Below, piece by piece: positions 47,131 through 58,742 of a stretch of DNA of 64,000 bases. Position 1 is the stretch's first letter; each line of letters begins with the position of its first letter. The DNA comes from Ontholestes murinus (lineage: Eukaryota; Arthropoda; Insecta; Coleoptera; Staphylinidae). Location of the stretch: contig OZ018396.1 in the NCBI GenBank assembly GCA_963969525.1, forward strand, positions 54,417,352 to 54,481,351, written 5' to 3'. Under the pieces are notes generated by a model. That model saw nothing but the letters and a program-made list of their open reading frames with translations, had not been told where the DNA came from and searched no databases. The position numbers and the translations under genes are program-made.

Positions 47131-48339
47131 ATAACATTATAAAAATATAAATTCCAACATGTTTATGTGAATATAAAAGTTATTTTTTTAAGGAAATATA
47201 TGTTTATAACATTGGTGACCCAGTAGAAATTGCAACGTCTATAAAAGACTTGCAAAGCTAAGAAATTTGTGCACAAACTAATCGATTTTTTTTTTATTCC
47301 TAATAAGACTTTAGTGCATAAATTAAAATTATTGTAAAATGCATAAAACTTTGTTTGGCTCTTAAAAACACAGAAGAAAATTTTTAGTGACAATACATCT
47401 CAAAAAGTTTTCTTTTTAATAAAATTATACAACTTTTCCAAGTATCTTCAAATGATTATCGTTTTAATTGGACTCCGATTTCTTTCAGGTCGCAGGACAA
47501 TCATCTATTCCTTACAAAAGGAAAAACTACCATTAAAGTGGAATATAACCTATAAGAAACAATTCGCTTAAGAATAAAAATTTCAAGCAGGAGTCTCTAA
47601 TTTTTTCTAAATTATTCACTTGGGTAATAAAAAAGGTTTTCGAAAAAATAATTTGGTAAAAAGTATCAAGATAGTTACGTTCGGTGGCTTGGGGCATGAT
47701 TATCAAGAAAAAACTGGTAATTAAATAACTGAATCTGAACCATAAAAAAATCATGTCAAAAGTAAACCGAAAATCCTTTAAAATTGTAACATTATTCCTA
47801 TATTTTATATAATAAGTACCTTAATCCAAAATGGTCAAAATTTTTGACTTGAAGATTCTATCATTATATTTTACAACATTTTATTGTGTAGTTAATACTT
47901 TAATGAATTAATTAACTTGTTGATGCTATATCCTTCTACCTCTTTATACATTATTGGTCAAATTTGTATTATGATATTGTAACCAATGATTTCAATGCAT
48001 TAATATGCCATTTTCAAACTGTAAGTAACTTTAATTTCAACAGATTCGGTGTTTATGTACAACAGTATTATTTAATAATAAAATCCACTAAAGATGGAAG
48101 TGTACTTTAGATCAAACTGGTTGTTGTTAGAATTTTTGGATTGGCCCATGCCTTGTAAATTTTCTGTGACTCCAAAGGAAACAATTTGATATCCAAAAAT
48201 ACATCCTCGCCAAAACAATTGTAACTGTCTTTTCATTTGGTAACCAAAAATCTATTGGTCACCAAATCAGAAATACTAAAAACTTGATTGCTCTATTTTT
48301 TTTTGGAGCTCTTTAATAAATTTTATTTAATCAACACGA
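47131..48339. other. AT-rich intronic DNA, no gene seen
   Basis: Unremarkable AT-rich sequence. Minus-strand frames at 47163-47393 and 47533-47754 are Phe/Leu/Ile-rich and without splice or domain support. Confidence 0.4.
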
Positions 48340-48690
48340 ATTATTTACGGAGCACTTCTGAAACGTAATTATGCAAATTGTATATAATTAAGGTTACCGG
48401 CATAATCCGTGGTTTGTTAGTGGCCCGTTACCGTTAAGTGCCAATTTCTGAGTGTGCCATCGGATGGAACGCCTGTCCACAGTCGGTCACCGAGTCAACG
48501 GAATATACCTCTTCTTTTCGTCACTGCATCTGTGATCTTGACTCTTCGGCGCTTTGGAACTTGTAACGGAGGCCAATTTTTTTTTCTCTCTAAAAAGAAA
48601 ACCGCACACCTGTGCCTAATTGATTACATGACGCCACAGCATTGTTTGAAGAGGTAATTGCCGTAAACGAGACAACAATGCAACAATCTT
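48340..48690. other. GC-richer non-repetitive island
   Basis: The stretch (for example 'ggtttgttagtggcccgtta' and 'agtcggtcaccgagtcaacg') is clearly richer in GC than its flanks. A 67-codon + frame (48454-48657) has no domain, and its splice sites are poor. It may be conserved non-coding DNA of the WAP intron. Confidence 0.3.
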
Positions 48691-49099
48691 AGTGATGTCA
48701 TGGATATGTTATAAGTCAAAATTCAGATTAGACAAAAAAAGTACTAATTATAGGTATAAATACTATTAAACCTTAAGAAAATATCTAATTTTTATAAAAT
48801 ATATTTAAATAAGCCTTATTTTTATTGATATGTGTACATTTCTTAGACTAAAGTAAATATACTGCTTATCCCATTTAACCTTTCCTTTATTTCCTATAGT
48901 TTTCGATATCTTTATACTAAATACTGAAAAAATGTATGCTTTTCTTTTGTGTTTATAAATACAAATAAAAATCTTGAGTTTACTTTATTACATTCTCTCT
49001 GGAAAATTTCATACAGTCTGGCTGTTTTACTATTAATTATGTTGAAGTCTTTAGTAGTTTACTTCATTTACTACAAGATCTACAAAAAAATTAACACCA

Positions 49100-49230
49100 A
49101 AATACATACATAAGTATTCACTTTAAAATTTGTAGCAAAGATTTCGAAAGCGGAGTTCATAGTCTATCGTTTCTTCCACTTGAACCATTACACTTATTAG
49201 CTGCTGAAGATGCTTATAAGGCTATTATAG
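49100..49230. repeat. Third copy of the 'gcggagttca' dispersed repeat
   Basis: The segment 'gaaagcggagttcatagtct' followed by 'atcgtttcttccacttgaacc' matches 16060-16115 and 39155-39215. It is short and diverged. Confidence 0.4.
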
Positions 49231-49447
49231 CCACTGAGACAATAATTTGGCCATTGCTGGCATATTTATGTCTAATTTTCGAAGACTTCTATTAGTTTTG
49301 TTAGGATCGCCAACAGTTTCCGTAATTTTTTTCTAGGCAGTTGTTTACACTGACTAATGATGATGTAGTCTTTTAGAATCCTTCAAACAGAAATATCACC
49401 TCATTGCTTCCTGTGATATAAAATCCAATCAATTTGCTTCAGAGCAA

Positions 49448-49790
49448 TCAAATTTTGCAACATGGAAAAACGTTACCTATACTATTGATATGTCCTTTAA
49501 CCAAGGATAGTAACACACTCTTGTGATGAGCTACTTCTTCAAATGCTTTGCAAGATTTTAACGTTAATGATGGGATAATTTTATAGCTAACAGTTACTGA
49601 CATTGCTGCTCTATGGTCTACTATATTATGCATTTTACCCTTAATATGCTTTGCTGCATGAACTCTTATGAACTCTGCGTTTGTTTGTGTAGCCATTGTT
49701 TTACCCAGTGCAGTACTTTTCTTCATTGATAAGTTTCTACAATAAATTCTACTGTTCTTATCAACTACCCATAAATAAATAACAATGTTG
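49448..49790 (-). pseudogene. Unrecognised minus-strand coding-like fragment
   Basis: A minus-strand frame is open from about 49789 to a stop at 49448. It reads 'NIVIYLWVVDKNSRIYCRNL', then from the Met at 49726 'MKKSTALGKTMATQTNAEF', 'IRVHAAKHIKGKMHNIVDHR', 'AAMSVTVSYKIIPSLTL' and 'HHKSVLLSLVKGHINSIGNV'. The amino acid mix is protein-like rather than AT-driven. No family is recognised. There is no polypyrimidine acceptor, and stops lie just upstream. It could be a fragment of a transposon ORF or of a retrocopy. Confidence 0.35.
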
Positions 49791-52319
49791 CTTTGCCTGC
49801 TTTAAACTTCTGAGCCTTAGTATTTTAGATCTATTATTGCTTTCTAGTAAATGTATACTTGAGAGATATGTTTCCCAGATACATTTTTAGCAATCCTTAT
49901 AACCTCAACCATGGTGTAATTTTATGGTTCAATTTGGGTCCAAAAGAGCACTTTGCCGAAGGTAATATAATCTAGAAACTTGCAGCTGTTCTTAGCTACC
50001 ATCTAACTATTGCAAATGTCAATATTAGCCGCATTATTCCAATACAGTTTCATAAAACTACTTTTATAAATAGTTCCCATGTTTTCTCTTACAGCCCTTC
50101 TACATCACCAGAGGACTTTGAGTCTATTTCTATATTTCTTCATCAAATAGACATTTCAAATAAGGTTATTACCCTGATGTCGAAATAGCTAACTATTTCT
50201 TTTAAGATGAGTTCTTTACCCCAAAAGCCTAGATTTGTTTTCTCGTAAACAGTTCAATTCTTTTCTCGACATATAAATAATTCTTGTCCCATTTATTATT
50301 TATTAGGTTAAGAGTATTCGATACACATTTTCCTAACTATAGAATCGTGATTAGATTGTTTATTTAGTAATTCTAACAGTCCATCGACATCTAGGTTCAA
50401 TATTGAATTGAAAAAGAAACATTGCTACTATCTACTAACAGCTCTTTATGACCTAGAAGTGACATAGAAGTTGTATAGCACCTATTGTTATGTTAACTGC
50501 TAATGCAATTAGGACTTCTCAAAAGCAGCTGTTTTTTTTGTAATTAGGTCTTCTTAAAATCGTTTTCTCTATTCAGATAAGTTATAAGAGTGAGTCAGCA
50601 TTTTTCTTGAAAAATTGACAACTTCTGCTCACCAAAGTATGGAAAAGAATTCGTCAATGTACCTTCAAAGATTGTGTATTGATTGAAATCTAGAGAAAAC
50701 GACGAAACGTCTGTTATAAGTCTTACACTCTTAAGGTATATAACTAAAGGCTATATTAGAAGTACATGTCTAAGAGTAATGCTCGCCTTATAGGCCTTCT
50801 ATATTACCAGATGACTACGATCGTATTTTTAGATATCCTCATCAGACACATATTTCTAGTAAAATTATTACTCTGATGTCCAAGTAGCTAACTATATCTT
50901 TTAATATAAGTCCTTCACTCAGCCTGATGGTATAAGATGGTGTTCATAATAATGTCTTTGTCCAACTGTATAAAAACTCTATAGATTCTTTCTACCCTGG
51001 GGATTTGTATTTGTACACTTTCCTTGGCAACGGTTGTACTCAATCCGGTTTGTTTCGTAATACTCTAAAACTATTTTTGTAATCCTGCTGCCAGGTTATC
51101 GTTGTTTCCGGTAATTTTAAATCTGACAACTTTTAGTAAGAGGTTTTTGTAGAAGACTTGTTTTAGTTTAACAGTTTCAAGGCGTTTTCTATTCAAATAA
51201 GGAAAGCCTTCAAATCTTGCTCTTTCCTTTTTTCTCGCCAGTTATTTTCTTCTATACATAGTCCAACATTCATCTAAAATGAATTAAGCCAACCAGGTAT
51301 TACTCAAGTTTGGCTTAAGTCGTTATAGAACTGCATTCGAGACTCTGCTTCCGGTTTAAGGTATAAGGCCAAAATTTAAATCCTCAATAATAGTTCGCTT
51401 TCTTTCAGGTGAGTCTGTAGTGAGTCTGTATATATACTGTCCTTCTTTTTAAAAACTGTTGGTTTTGGTAAGGGGATTTTGTAGAAGACCAGATTACTCG
51501 TGAATTTCTGAGACATTTTTAGGCCTCTGTCTTCTTTGCTTTTGCTCTGCTCATCAAAGTATGTGAAAAGAATTTACTATTGTACCTTTACAATTCGCGT
51601 GTTGCTTGAAATCTAGAGGAAGATATAAGGCATAATTACTGACATGATTTTGCTGTGATGTATTTCAAGTGTAATAACTGTATGTTCTTTTTACCCTGGA
51701 GATGTAGATTGTGAGAATCTACCCTTTCCTTAGTAACGATTGAGTTTGATTCGTATTCCTGTAGAACTATTCTTAGAGCTTTGCTTTTGGGTAAGGGTTG
51801 TTTCAGTTATGTTCTTGCCTATATCGCCCTCCGTTGTTTAAAAAGAAGTTATAAGAAAAAGTTTTTGTAGAAGACCTGCTTTCAAATTAAAAAAAAACCT
51901 TCAAATATTTAGTGAACTTTTACCGCGCCAGTTTATTCTTATATTTATATAGTCTACCCTTCTTTTGGTAATAATAGAGCCTGCCAGATATCAATCAAGT
52001 TTGCTTCAGAATTATATTTGAGACTCTGCTTAAGGTTTAAGGTATAAGCCCGAAAAATAAGTCCTCAATAAAAGCTTTTTTAGCTTTCAGGTGAGTCTGT
52101 ATATGCACCGTCCTTATTTTTAAGGCTATTGGTTTTGGTAAAGGGATTTTGAAGAAGACCAAATTACCCGTGACGTTTCTAATACGTTTTTAGTCCTCTG
52201 ACTACTTTGATCGGCTCATCAAAATATGTAAGAAGAATTTGTCAATATACCTTTATATTTTGTGTACTGATTAAGATCTAGAGGAAGATATAAGGCCTAT
52301 TTTTCTAAAGCCTCAATAT

Positions 52320-54130
52320 AAAAAACTATAAGATTTTTAGTTCTCAATTAAATACAAAGAATTCAAAAAAATCGAGGATTCTATTTTTTAATCAATTTCT
52401 CTTTCAGATTTCTAGAATTCTTCAATAAATTTTATTTCCAAATGTCTACAATTTTATTCAAGGATTCTAAAAATTTTTTTTAGTATAATTTTCCATTTCA
52501 AGAATTTACTTTCTTTCACCATTTATTGCATTTTTTTAATACGATTGTTACACATTTTTTCTGCTTTATTTTTTGCTGAATTTTTTACACAGTTTGCTAG
52601 AAAATTTCTTCAAAAATTTCTAAACTTGTATAGTATTGAGAATTTTTCTTTCAGATTTCTAGGTTTTTTGAGCATTTAATTTTCTAAAGTTTTAAGCATT
52701 TAGTCCACAAATTTTTGTTCCATTTTATTAAAATTTTCCACATATTTCTGTGAATTTTTGAATTTTCCAGCATTTTTTTTTTCTTGAAAGATTTGCAAAT
52801 TACTCCTCCAGATTTGTAAAATTTTCTTTCATATTTCGAAATTTTACAAATTCTTTCTTTATCTTATTGGATTTTTTCAGCAATTCCCTTTTCAAATTTT
52901 CTATGAATTTCTCTCTTGTATTTCTAAAAGTTTTTAACTTTTTTTATTTCAGATTTCCAGAATATTAGGTTTATTAGCAAACTCTTACCAAATTCTTACA
53001 ATTTTTTAGCATGTTTTTCTAACATTTGATCGAAGTTTTCGACTAAACTCAACCATTTTATTATCCCTTGAATTTTGTGATTAGATTTAGAAATAAAATT
53101 AAATTATTAGTAATGCCTGGAAGCATTGTTTTCTTTATTTCTTTCTTGAAAAGTCTTAATATAAAAGCTCTAAGTTTTTTAGTACAAAATTTAAAATAGA
53201 GAATGAAAACAATTTATTTCTAAAAAAATTTTATCAATTTCTAGAAATCTTCAGCAATGTTTATTTACAAATTTCTACAATTTTATTCAAGGATTCTAGA
53301 ATTTTCCAGCAATATATTTTCCAAAAATTTTTTTAGTATAATTTTCAATTTCAAGGATTTTCTTTCTTTCGCCATTTTTTTTAAATACTATTGTTTATAT
53401 TCCCCGCTTTAATTCTACACAGTTTACTAGAAAGTTTCTTTAAAAATTTCTAGACTTGTATGATATTACAGTATTTTGTCTTTCGAGACTATTCGAGAAT
53501 TATCCAAATTTGTAAATTTTACATTTTGTTTCTTTCATATTTCGAAATTTTACAAATTCTTTTATCTTATTGGAATTTTTCAGGAATTTCTTTTTCAAAT
53601 TTTCTATGAATTTCTCTCTTGTATTTCTAAAAATATTCAGTTTTTTAATTTTAGATTTCTAGAATATTCTTTAAGAGCTTTTAGAAATCTCTTTCCAAAT
53701 TCTTACAATTTTTTAGCCTGTTTTTCGATCATTTGAGATTGAAATATTCTCAAATGATAGAAAAACATGCTAAAAAATTGAGTGATCGAAGTTTTCGACT
53801 AAACTCGACCTTTATTATCCCTTGAATCTTTTGATTAGATTTAGAAATTAAAATAAATTATTAGTAATACCTGGAAGCATTGTTTTCTTCATTTTTTACT
53901 TTTGAAAAGTCTGAATATAAAAACTTTAATTAAGATTTTTAGTACAAAATTGAATACAAAGAATAAAAACAATTATTTTCGAGGATTTTAATTTTTTTTT
54001 GTTAATTTCCCTTTCATATTTCTAGAATTTTTACTACCAAATTTCTACAATTTTGTTCAATCATTCTAGGATTTTCCAGCAATTTATTATCCAGACTTGT
54101 TTAGAATAATTTTCAATTTCAAGTATTTTC
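52320..54130. repeat. T-rich 'tttctagaattttcagcaat' family, about 760-850-bp period
   Basis: This is the reverse complement in style of the A-rich family at 9061-10640 and 36131-38950. The segment 'gcctggaagcattgttttct' at about 53116 returns as 'acctggaagcattgttttct' at about 53870. 'cacagtttgctagaaa(a)tttcttc' at about 52590 returns at about 53418, and 54340 carries a junction where this motif passes into the neighbouring 'caagtttgcttca' repeat. A 32-bp hairpin lies at 53706-53780. Confidence 0.55.
53706..53780. repeat. 32-bp inverted repeat with 11-bp loop
   Basis: The left arm 'caattttttagcctgttttt' plus 'cgatcatttgag' (53706-53737) pairs with 'ctcaaatgatagaaaaacat' plus 'gctaaaaaattg' (53749-53780) with very few mismatches. 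Confidence 0.75.
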
Positions 54131-54250
54131 TCAATATTTAATATGTACATTATTATTATTATTGTTATAATTGTCACTGTTGACAGATCCCTTCAATGTC
54201 GGTGGCTATCCATCCATCCTGGGATCTAGTACAACGTTTAAAGAATAGAT
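54130..54250. repeat. (ATT)n and fragment shared with the LINE end at 4.9 kb
   Basis: An (ATT)n tract at about 54149-54166 precedes 'ttgacagatcccttcaatgt' and 'cggtggctatccatccatcc'. The same segment occurs at about 4907-4965 (ttgacagttcccttgatttg; cggtggttatccacccaaat) beside the minus-strand CR1-like LINE. This is probably another fragment of that family. Confidence 0.5.
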
Positions 54251-56345
54251 GGCACCTTTATGGTTTTATCGTATCGATATTTGCTCACCATTTGTTGCAT
54301 TTTTTTAATACGATTGTTTTATTTCTTACCGAATTTCTTCACAGTTTGCATCAAGTTTGCTTCAAAAAGCTGCAGAACTATGCTTAAAGCGCTGCTTCCG
54401 ATTTAAGCCATAAGCCCTAAAAATGAGTTTTTAATAATAGTTTGCTAGCTTTCAGGTAAGTCTGCACATGCAGTGTTGTTGCTTTTGGTAAGGAGATTTT
54501 CTAGAAGACCAGTTTACCCGTGACGTTTCTAAAACGTTTTTTAGGCCTCAGCCTTCTTTGCTCTGCTTCTCAAAGTGTGTGAAAAGAATTTGTCAATGTA
54601 CCCTGACATTTTTCGTGTTGCTTGAGATTTAGAGAAAGATTAAGGCATGATTTTTCTGTGATGTATTCCAAGCTTCTTGAAATTATAAATCTTCCACTCT
54701 AAAGGCATATAACTGCAAGCAATATTAGCAGAACATATCTAAAGGGTTGTTCAAAAAAATGACTTTGTCCAAATGTATATATTTTGATCCTAAAGATTTG
54801 TATGGTGATAATCTACACTTTCCTTGGCAATGATTGTGTTTGACTCGAATCACTGTAGCACTATGAACTATTCTTAGAGCTCTGCTCCTAGGTAGGGGTT
54901 GTTTGAGGTAAGTCCGTACCTATATTGTCCTCCGTTGTTTAAATCTAATAGTTTTGAGGGTTTTGAGGTTATGAGATTTTTTGTAATAGACCTGTTTTAG
55001 TTATAGCTTTTCCAAAGCGATTTCTTTACAAAAATGAAAAGTCTTCTATTGCCTCGGTAGTTTACGAATATTGAAAGCCTTCAGTTCTTCAGTCCTCCTT
55101 TTCCTTGCTAGTTTTTTTCTTATATTTATATAATATACCCTTTTCTTGATAATAATTGAGCCCGCCAAATCTCAATCAATTTTGCTTTAGAACGCTGCAG
55201 AACTATATTTAAGGCGCTGCTTCCCGTTTAAGCCATAAGCCCGAAAATTACTTTTTTAATAATAATGCTAGCTTTCAGGTGAGTCTGCACATGCACTTTT
55301 CTTCTTTTAAGGCTGTTACTTCTGGTAATGGGATTTTGTAGAAGGTCAATACCTATGACGTTTCTGAGACGTTTTTAGGCCTCTAGGTCTTCATGTTGTT
55401 TAAGATCTAGAAGAAGATGTAAGGCCTACTCACCGGCATGATTTTGCTGATATGTATTACAAGCTTCCTGAAATTATAAATCTTCTACTCGTAAGGTGTA
55501 CAACGGAAAGAAATATTAGCAGTATATATCTAAGAGGGTGTTCAAAATAATGTCTTTGTCCAACTATATGAATCCCTTTTGATTCCTGCTAAGTTATATG
55601 GTAAGAATATACTCTTTCCTTGGTAATAATTGTGTTCAATCTGGTTTGATTCAAATAACTGTGGAACTATTCTTAGAACTTTGCTTCTAGGTAAGGGTTC
55701 AGGTGCGTCCGTGCCTCATGGTTTAAATCTGATAAGTTTTGGTAAAAGGTTTTTGTAGAAGACACGTTTTAGTTGTAACAGTTTCAAGGCGGTTTCTGTT
55801 CTATTAAAAAAAACTTTTAGTTCTTTAGTATTCTTTTGCCTCGCCCGTTTTTCTTCCTTGTTTATAGTCTTGGCAATAATTGAGCCCATTAGATTTTAAT
55901 CAAGTTTGCTTCAGGACGCTGCAGAACTATTTTTAGATTTTTTCCCTTATATAAGGATTGTTTGAGTTATCTCCGTGCCTATATCGTTCTCCTTTATTTA
56001 AGTCTGATAAGTTTTTGTAAGAGGTTTTTGTAGGAGACCTGTTGTAGTTCCAATGCGTTTTTTATCTATTCAAATAAGAAAAGCCTTTAAATCTTTGGTC
56101 GCATCTTGCTTCCTCAGTTTTTTCTTATATTTATTAAATTATTGTGTCGGCGTTTACTTAGTGGTACATTTTGCTTAAAAATAAATACACTTTTCACTTT
56201 GTTTTACTACTGTCGTTATATTTAGATAGTTTATCCTTGGTAATAACTGAACCTACCAAATCTTAATAAAGTTCCTTCAAAACGCTGCAGAACTATACTT
56301 GAAGCTCTGCTTCCGGTTTAAGGTATAAGCCCAAAAAGCACGGCT

Positions 56346-57659
56346 TGGATTTGCTGTATTACACTTCATCATAAAATACATCACGTTGTCCCTTATAATA
56401 AATTGGAGCTGGAATAATCTGTTTGTGTCTATTTTGCATAATGTGTACGATTATTTAGAAGAACTTTTGATGCTAAATATTTATTTCAGATTCATCATCA
56501 TCTTAATAGTCTTGGCATCTAGCTCGTCTTCTTTCATCATCATAAGAAGTCCTTCCGATCTCTGTTAAAATTTAGTGAGAAAAGTGCATTACCATGCCAC
56601 CTTAATCTATTTGTTTGGAAAGCCTAATTACGTGAGAACCATTGCCTATATTTTCGATTTATCAAATATTCATTTTGTGGCTTACGTCAGTGTCGTCTGT
56701 TTTCATCGAAGTGATTACTTCGAACTTCAGCCAATCAAGTAGTATTTTACTTAATGTAAGGCATACATCTATAAAATAATAATGACAAAATGTAATGTAC
56801 CAAAGATGTTATAGCTAATATTAATAAACTAGAAATACATTGACAATAAACATAATCTTCTTATATAGTTCAATGCTTGTTGAGTTAAATGAAATATTAA
56901 AACTCAATATTTCATTTAATAGTATAATCTTCATATAATGCCATAATTCACCTTTTATATGTTGTGTATAAATTCTGTCCTTACAAAAAGCTCTTCTTCC
57001 ATAATTCACGAGGCAATCTTCTACATTATCATCAAAGAAATTAAGGATATAAAGCCAAATCAACCAAATCATTATGACAAATTGTAAACATTTCTAGGAA
57101 TATGTGCTGTAGATCCTCAAAAAAAACACATATGTTTAATTAGAGGCAATTATTTCGTCAAAAGAAATGGAAGATGCAAGAATGTTTAGGTCTCAATTTA
57201 CCTTTTATGTAAAGCTAATGGCTTGATGGACAAAAGAAAAAACTATCATAAAATGTAAATAGCGACCTCGAATGGCTGCACCGAAATGAACCTTGAATTG
57301 TGGGAATAACGAATAATAAACCAAACAATGACGTTTCTTAAACTGAATTATCTTGTACCCATTTGTAAAATCGGAGTGTGCATGTGTGTACTATCCCACA
57401 GTCAAATCTGTAGCGTGACGGTCATTTATACTCAGAAAAACTTGTTATTATAAAGTGTATTAATTATAATCAGACATTGTTTGTAGGCTAATTTAAAATA
57501 ATTTATATACTTTAATTTAAATCGCTCGAATAGAAATTTTTTTCTTACACACGAAAGGAACAGTGTATACAAAACATTCAAAATGCTAATTAGCTTTCTA
57601 AAATTGGTAATGGCTCAATAATATAAGTAATTTGTTAATTGGGTTAATAAATCGTAATT
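56346..57659. other. Mixed AT-rich DNA; short non-repetitive stretch at 57240-57430
   Basis: No exon is supported. The stretch at 57240-57430 (cctcgaatggctgcaccgaa; gcatgtgtgtactatcccac) is non-repetitive and more GC-balanced and might be regulatory. The minus-strand 83-codon frame at 56821-57072 lacks splice signals. Confidence 0.35.
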
Positions 57660-58070
57660 GTTTTGAATTCGAAAATCTTGTAATATATCTTGAGCTACGT
57701 TAAATTTGTGTCTGTATCTCAAAAATCGTCAAAAGGTCTTAACTAAAGCTTTAATTTTACTTTATATTGTTTATAACAAGAGCTAAAAATGTTGGGCAAA
57801 ACTTCACGCAGTGAAAGTTGGATGTTCACCAAGGTCAGTTTTGTTCTTCTGGATTTTCTCTTGTATCGTAAATTTTTCCGAATACCAAAATCTTGTAGTA
57901 TATTTTGAGCTCCCTTAATATGTGCAAAACTGGTTTAAAGTTTGAATTAAAGCTTTAATTTTAGGTTGTATAATTTATGAGAAGAGCTAAAGGCATTTGG
58001 AAAAACTTCACACAATGAATGTGGGATGTTCACCGAAGTCAATTTTATTCTTCTGAATTTTCTCTTGTAA
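57660..58070 (+). repeat. Tandem duplication of about 215 bp
   Basis: The unit starting 'gaaaatcttgtaatatatct' at about 57669 returns as 'caaaatcttgtagtatattt' at about 57887. Its later parts 'gggcaaaacttcacgcagtg' (about 57793) and 'tttggaaaaacttcacacaa' (about 57997), and 'ctggattttctcttgta' and 'ctgaattttctcttgta', correspond as well. It lies about 0.5 kb upstream of the WAP exon. Confidence 0.7.
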
Positions 58071-58592
58071 ATGCAGAAAATTTAATAGTATCTTCTAAAG
58101 TTTTAAGGCAATACATTGAAATGTATACAATTTCATATGCATTGCAATCACAAATACAGTTTATATTGGATTACAATTCTTCGGACAGGTATTTGACCTT
58201 TAACCTCTAAAGAAGTAATACCTTATCTGAATTATGGTTTTTGATATATTGGTCATAGTTGTTATGAAGAAGAATAATTTATCATATTATTCATTCTTTT
58301 CATTCATTAAGCTTAATCGGTCATTGTTACATTATTTGGATTAATGTTATAATTAAATCGTTTTGGGGCTAGTAAAAATAATTGATCAATTTTGTTACAA
58401 AAATATTTAGAATATTATATTCTATAGGTGAATACATACAACCTTCATATTAATTATTCCCGCGATCGTTGAAGCGTTAACACCATCCGCACCGTTATTT
58501 CCAAGCAGAGGAAGTGCATAAAAAAAATTAGGCATTGTTCAACAACTTTATCGGAAGTGTAACCAATTAATTTTGCACGTTTATTTTTGCAG

Positions 58593-58742
58593 AAGTGAAA
58601 TCAGAAGTTGAAAAAAGATGCCCCAGATTAACCGAGTGTCCGTTCAACGCGCAATTCTGTCAGGACGAAGACGACTGCAATCCAGACAGCGCCTGCTGCA
58701 ACAGTCCCTGCGGAAATGTGTGCACCAAGCAGCTTCATACAG
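58593..58742 (+). CDS. WAP (whey acidic protein) four-disulfide core domain exon
   Basis: This 150-bp exon follows a strong acceptor (tttatttttgcag) and ends at a donor (ACAG|GTAATT). It enters and leaves in phase 1, so it is a symmetrical domain module. After a short charged linker (EVKSEVEK) come eight cysteines spaced C-x5-C-x6-C-x5-C-x5-CC-x3-C-x3-C, with 'QDEDDCNPDSACC' and 'NSPCGNVC'. This is the full WAP signature with the DxDC and CC elements. WAP domains are compact, four-disulfide folds found in secreted protease inhibitors, antimicrobial proteins and waprin-type proteins. With the signal exon, the known product is a secreted protein with one WAP domain near its N-terminus. The frame must continue after 58742 (TG...), so C-terminal exons lie beyond the window or are unrecognised; more WAP or other modules may follow. 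Confidence 0.9.

Larger units (their letters stand above)
49950..56345. repeat. Complex degenerate tandem repeat, unit about 0.7-0.85 kb
   Basis: Markers recur in fixed order: 'ctctgcttccggtttaaggt', 'gctttcaggtgagtctg', 'gattttgtagaagacc', 'gatctagaggaagat', 'aattataaatcttc', 'ctttccttgg', 'ggtaagggttg' and 'ttttggtaagaggttt'. The marker 'gctgcagaactat' lies at about 54369, 55194, 55919 and 56284, with decayed relatives near 51330 and 52015. An earlier pair starts near 50100 and 50785 (ctac.atcaccag.ggact). No coding signal is present. A T-rich family is interleaved at 52320-54130. All of it lies inside the WAP intron. Confidence 0.6.

Noticed and set aside
48454..48657. 67-codon open frame in the GC-rich island
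   Set aside because: No domain, weak splice context and overlapping alternatives; kept only as an island of interest.
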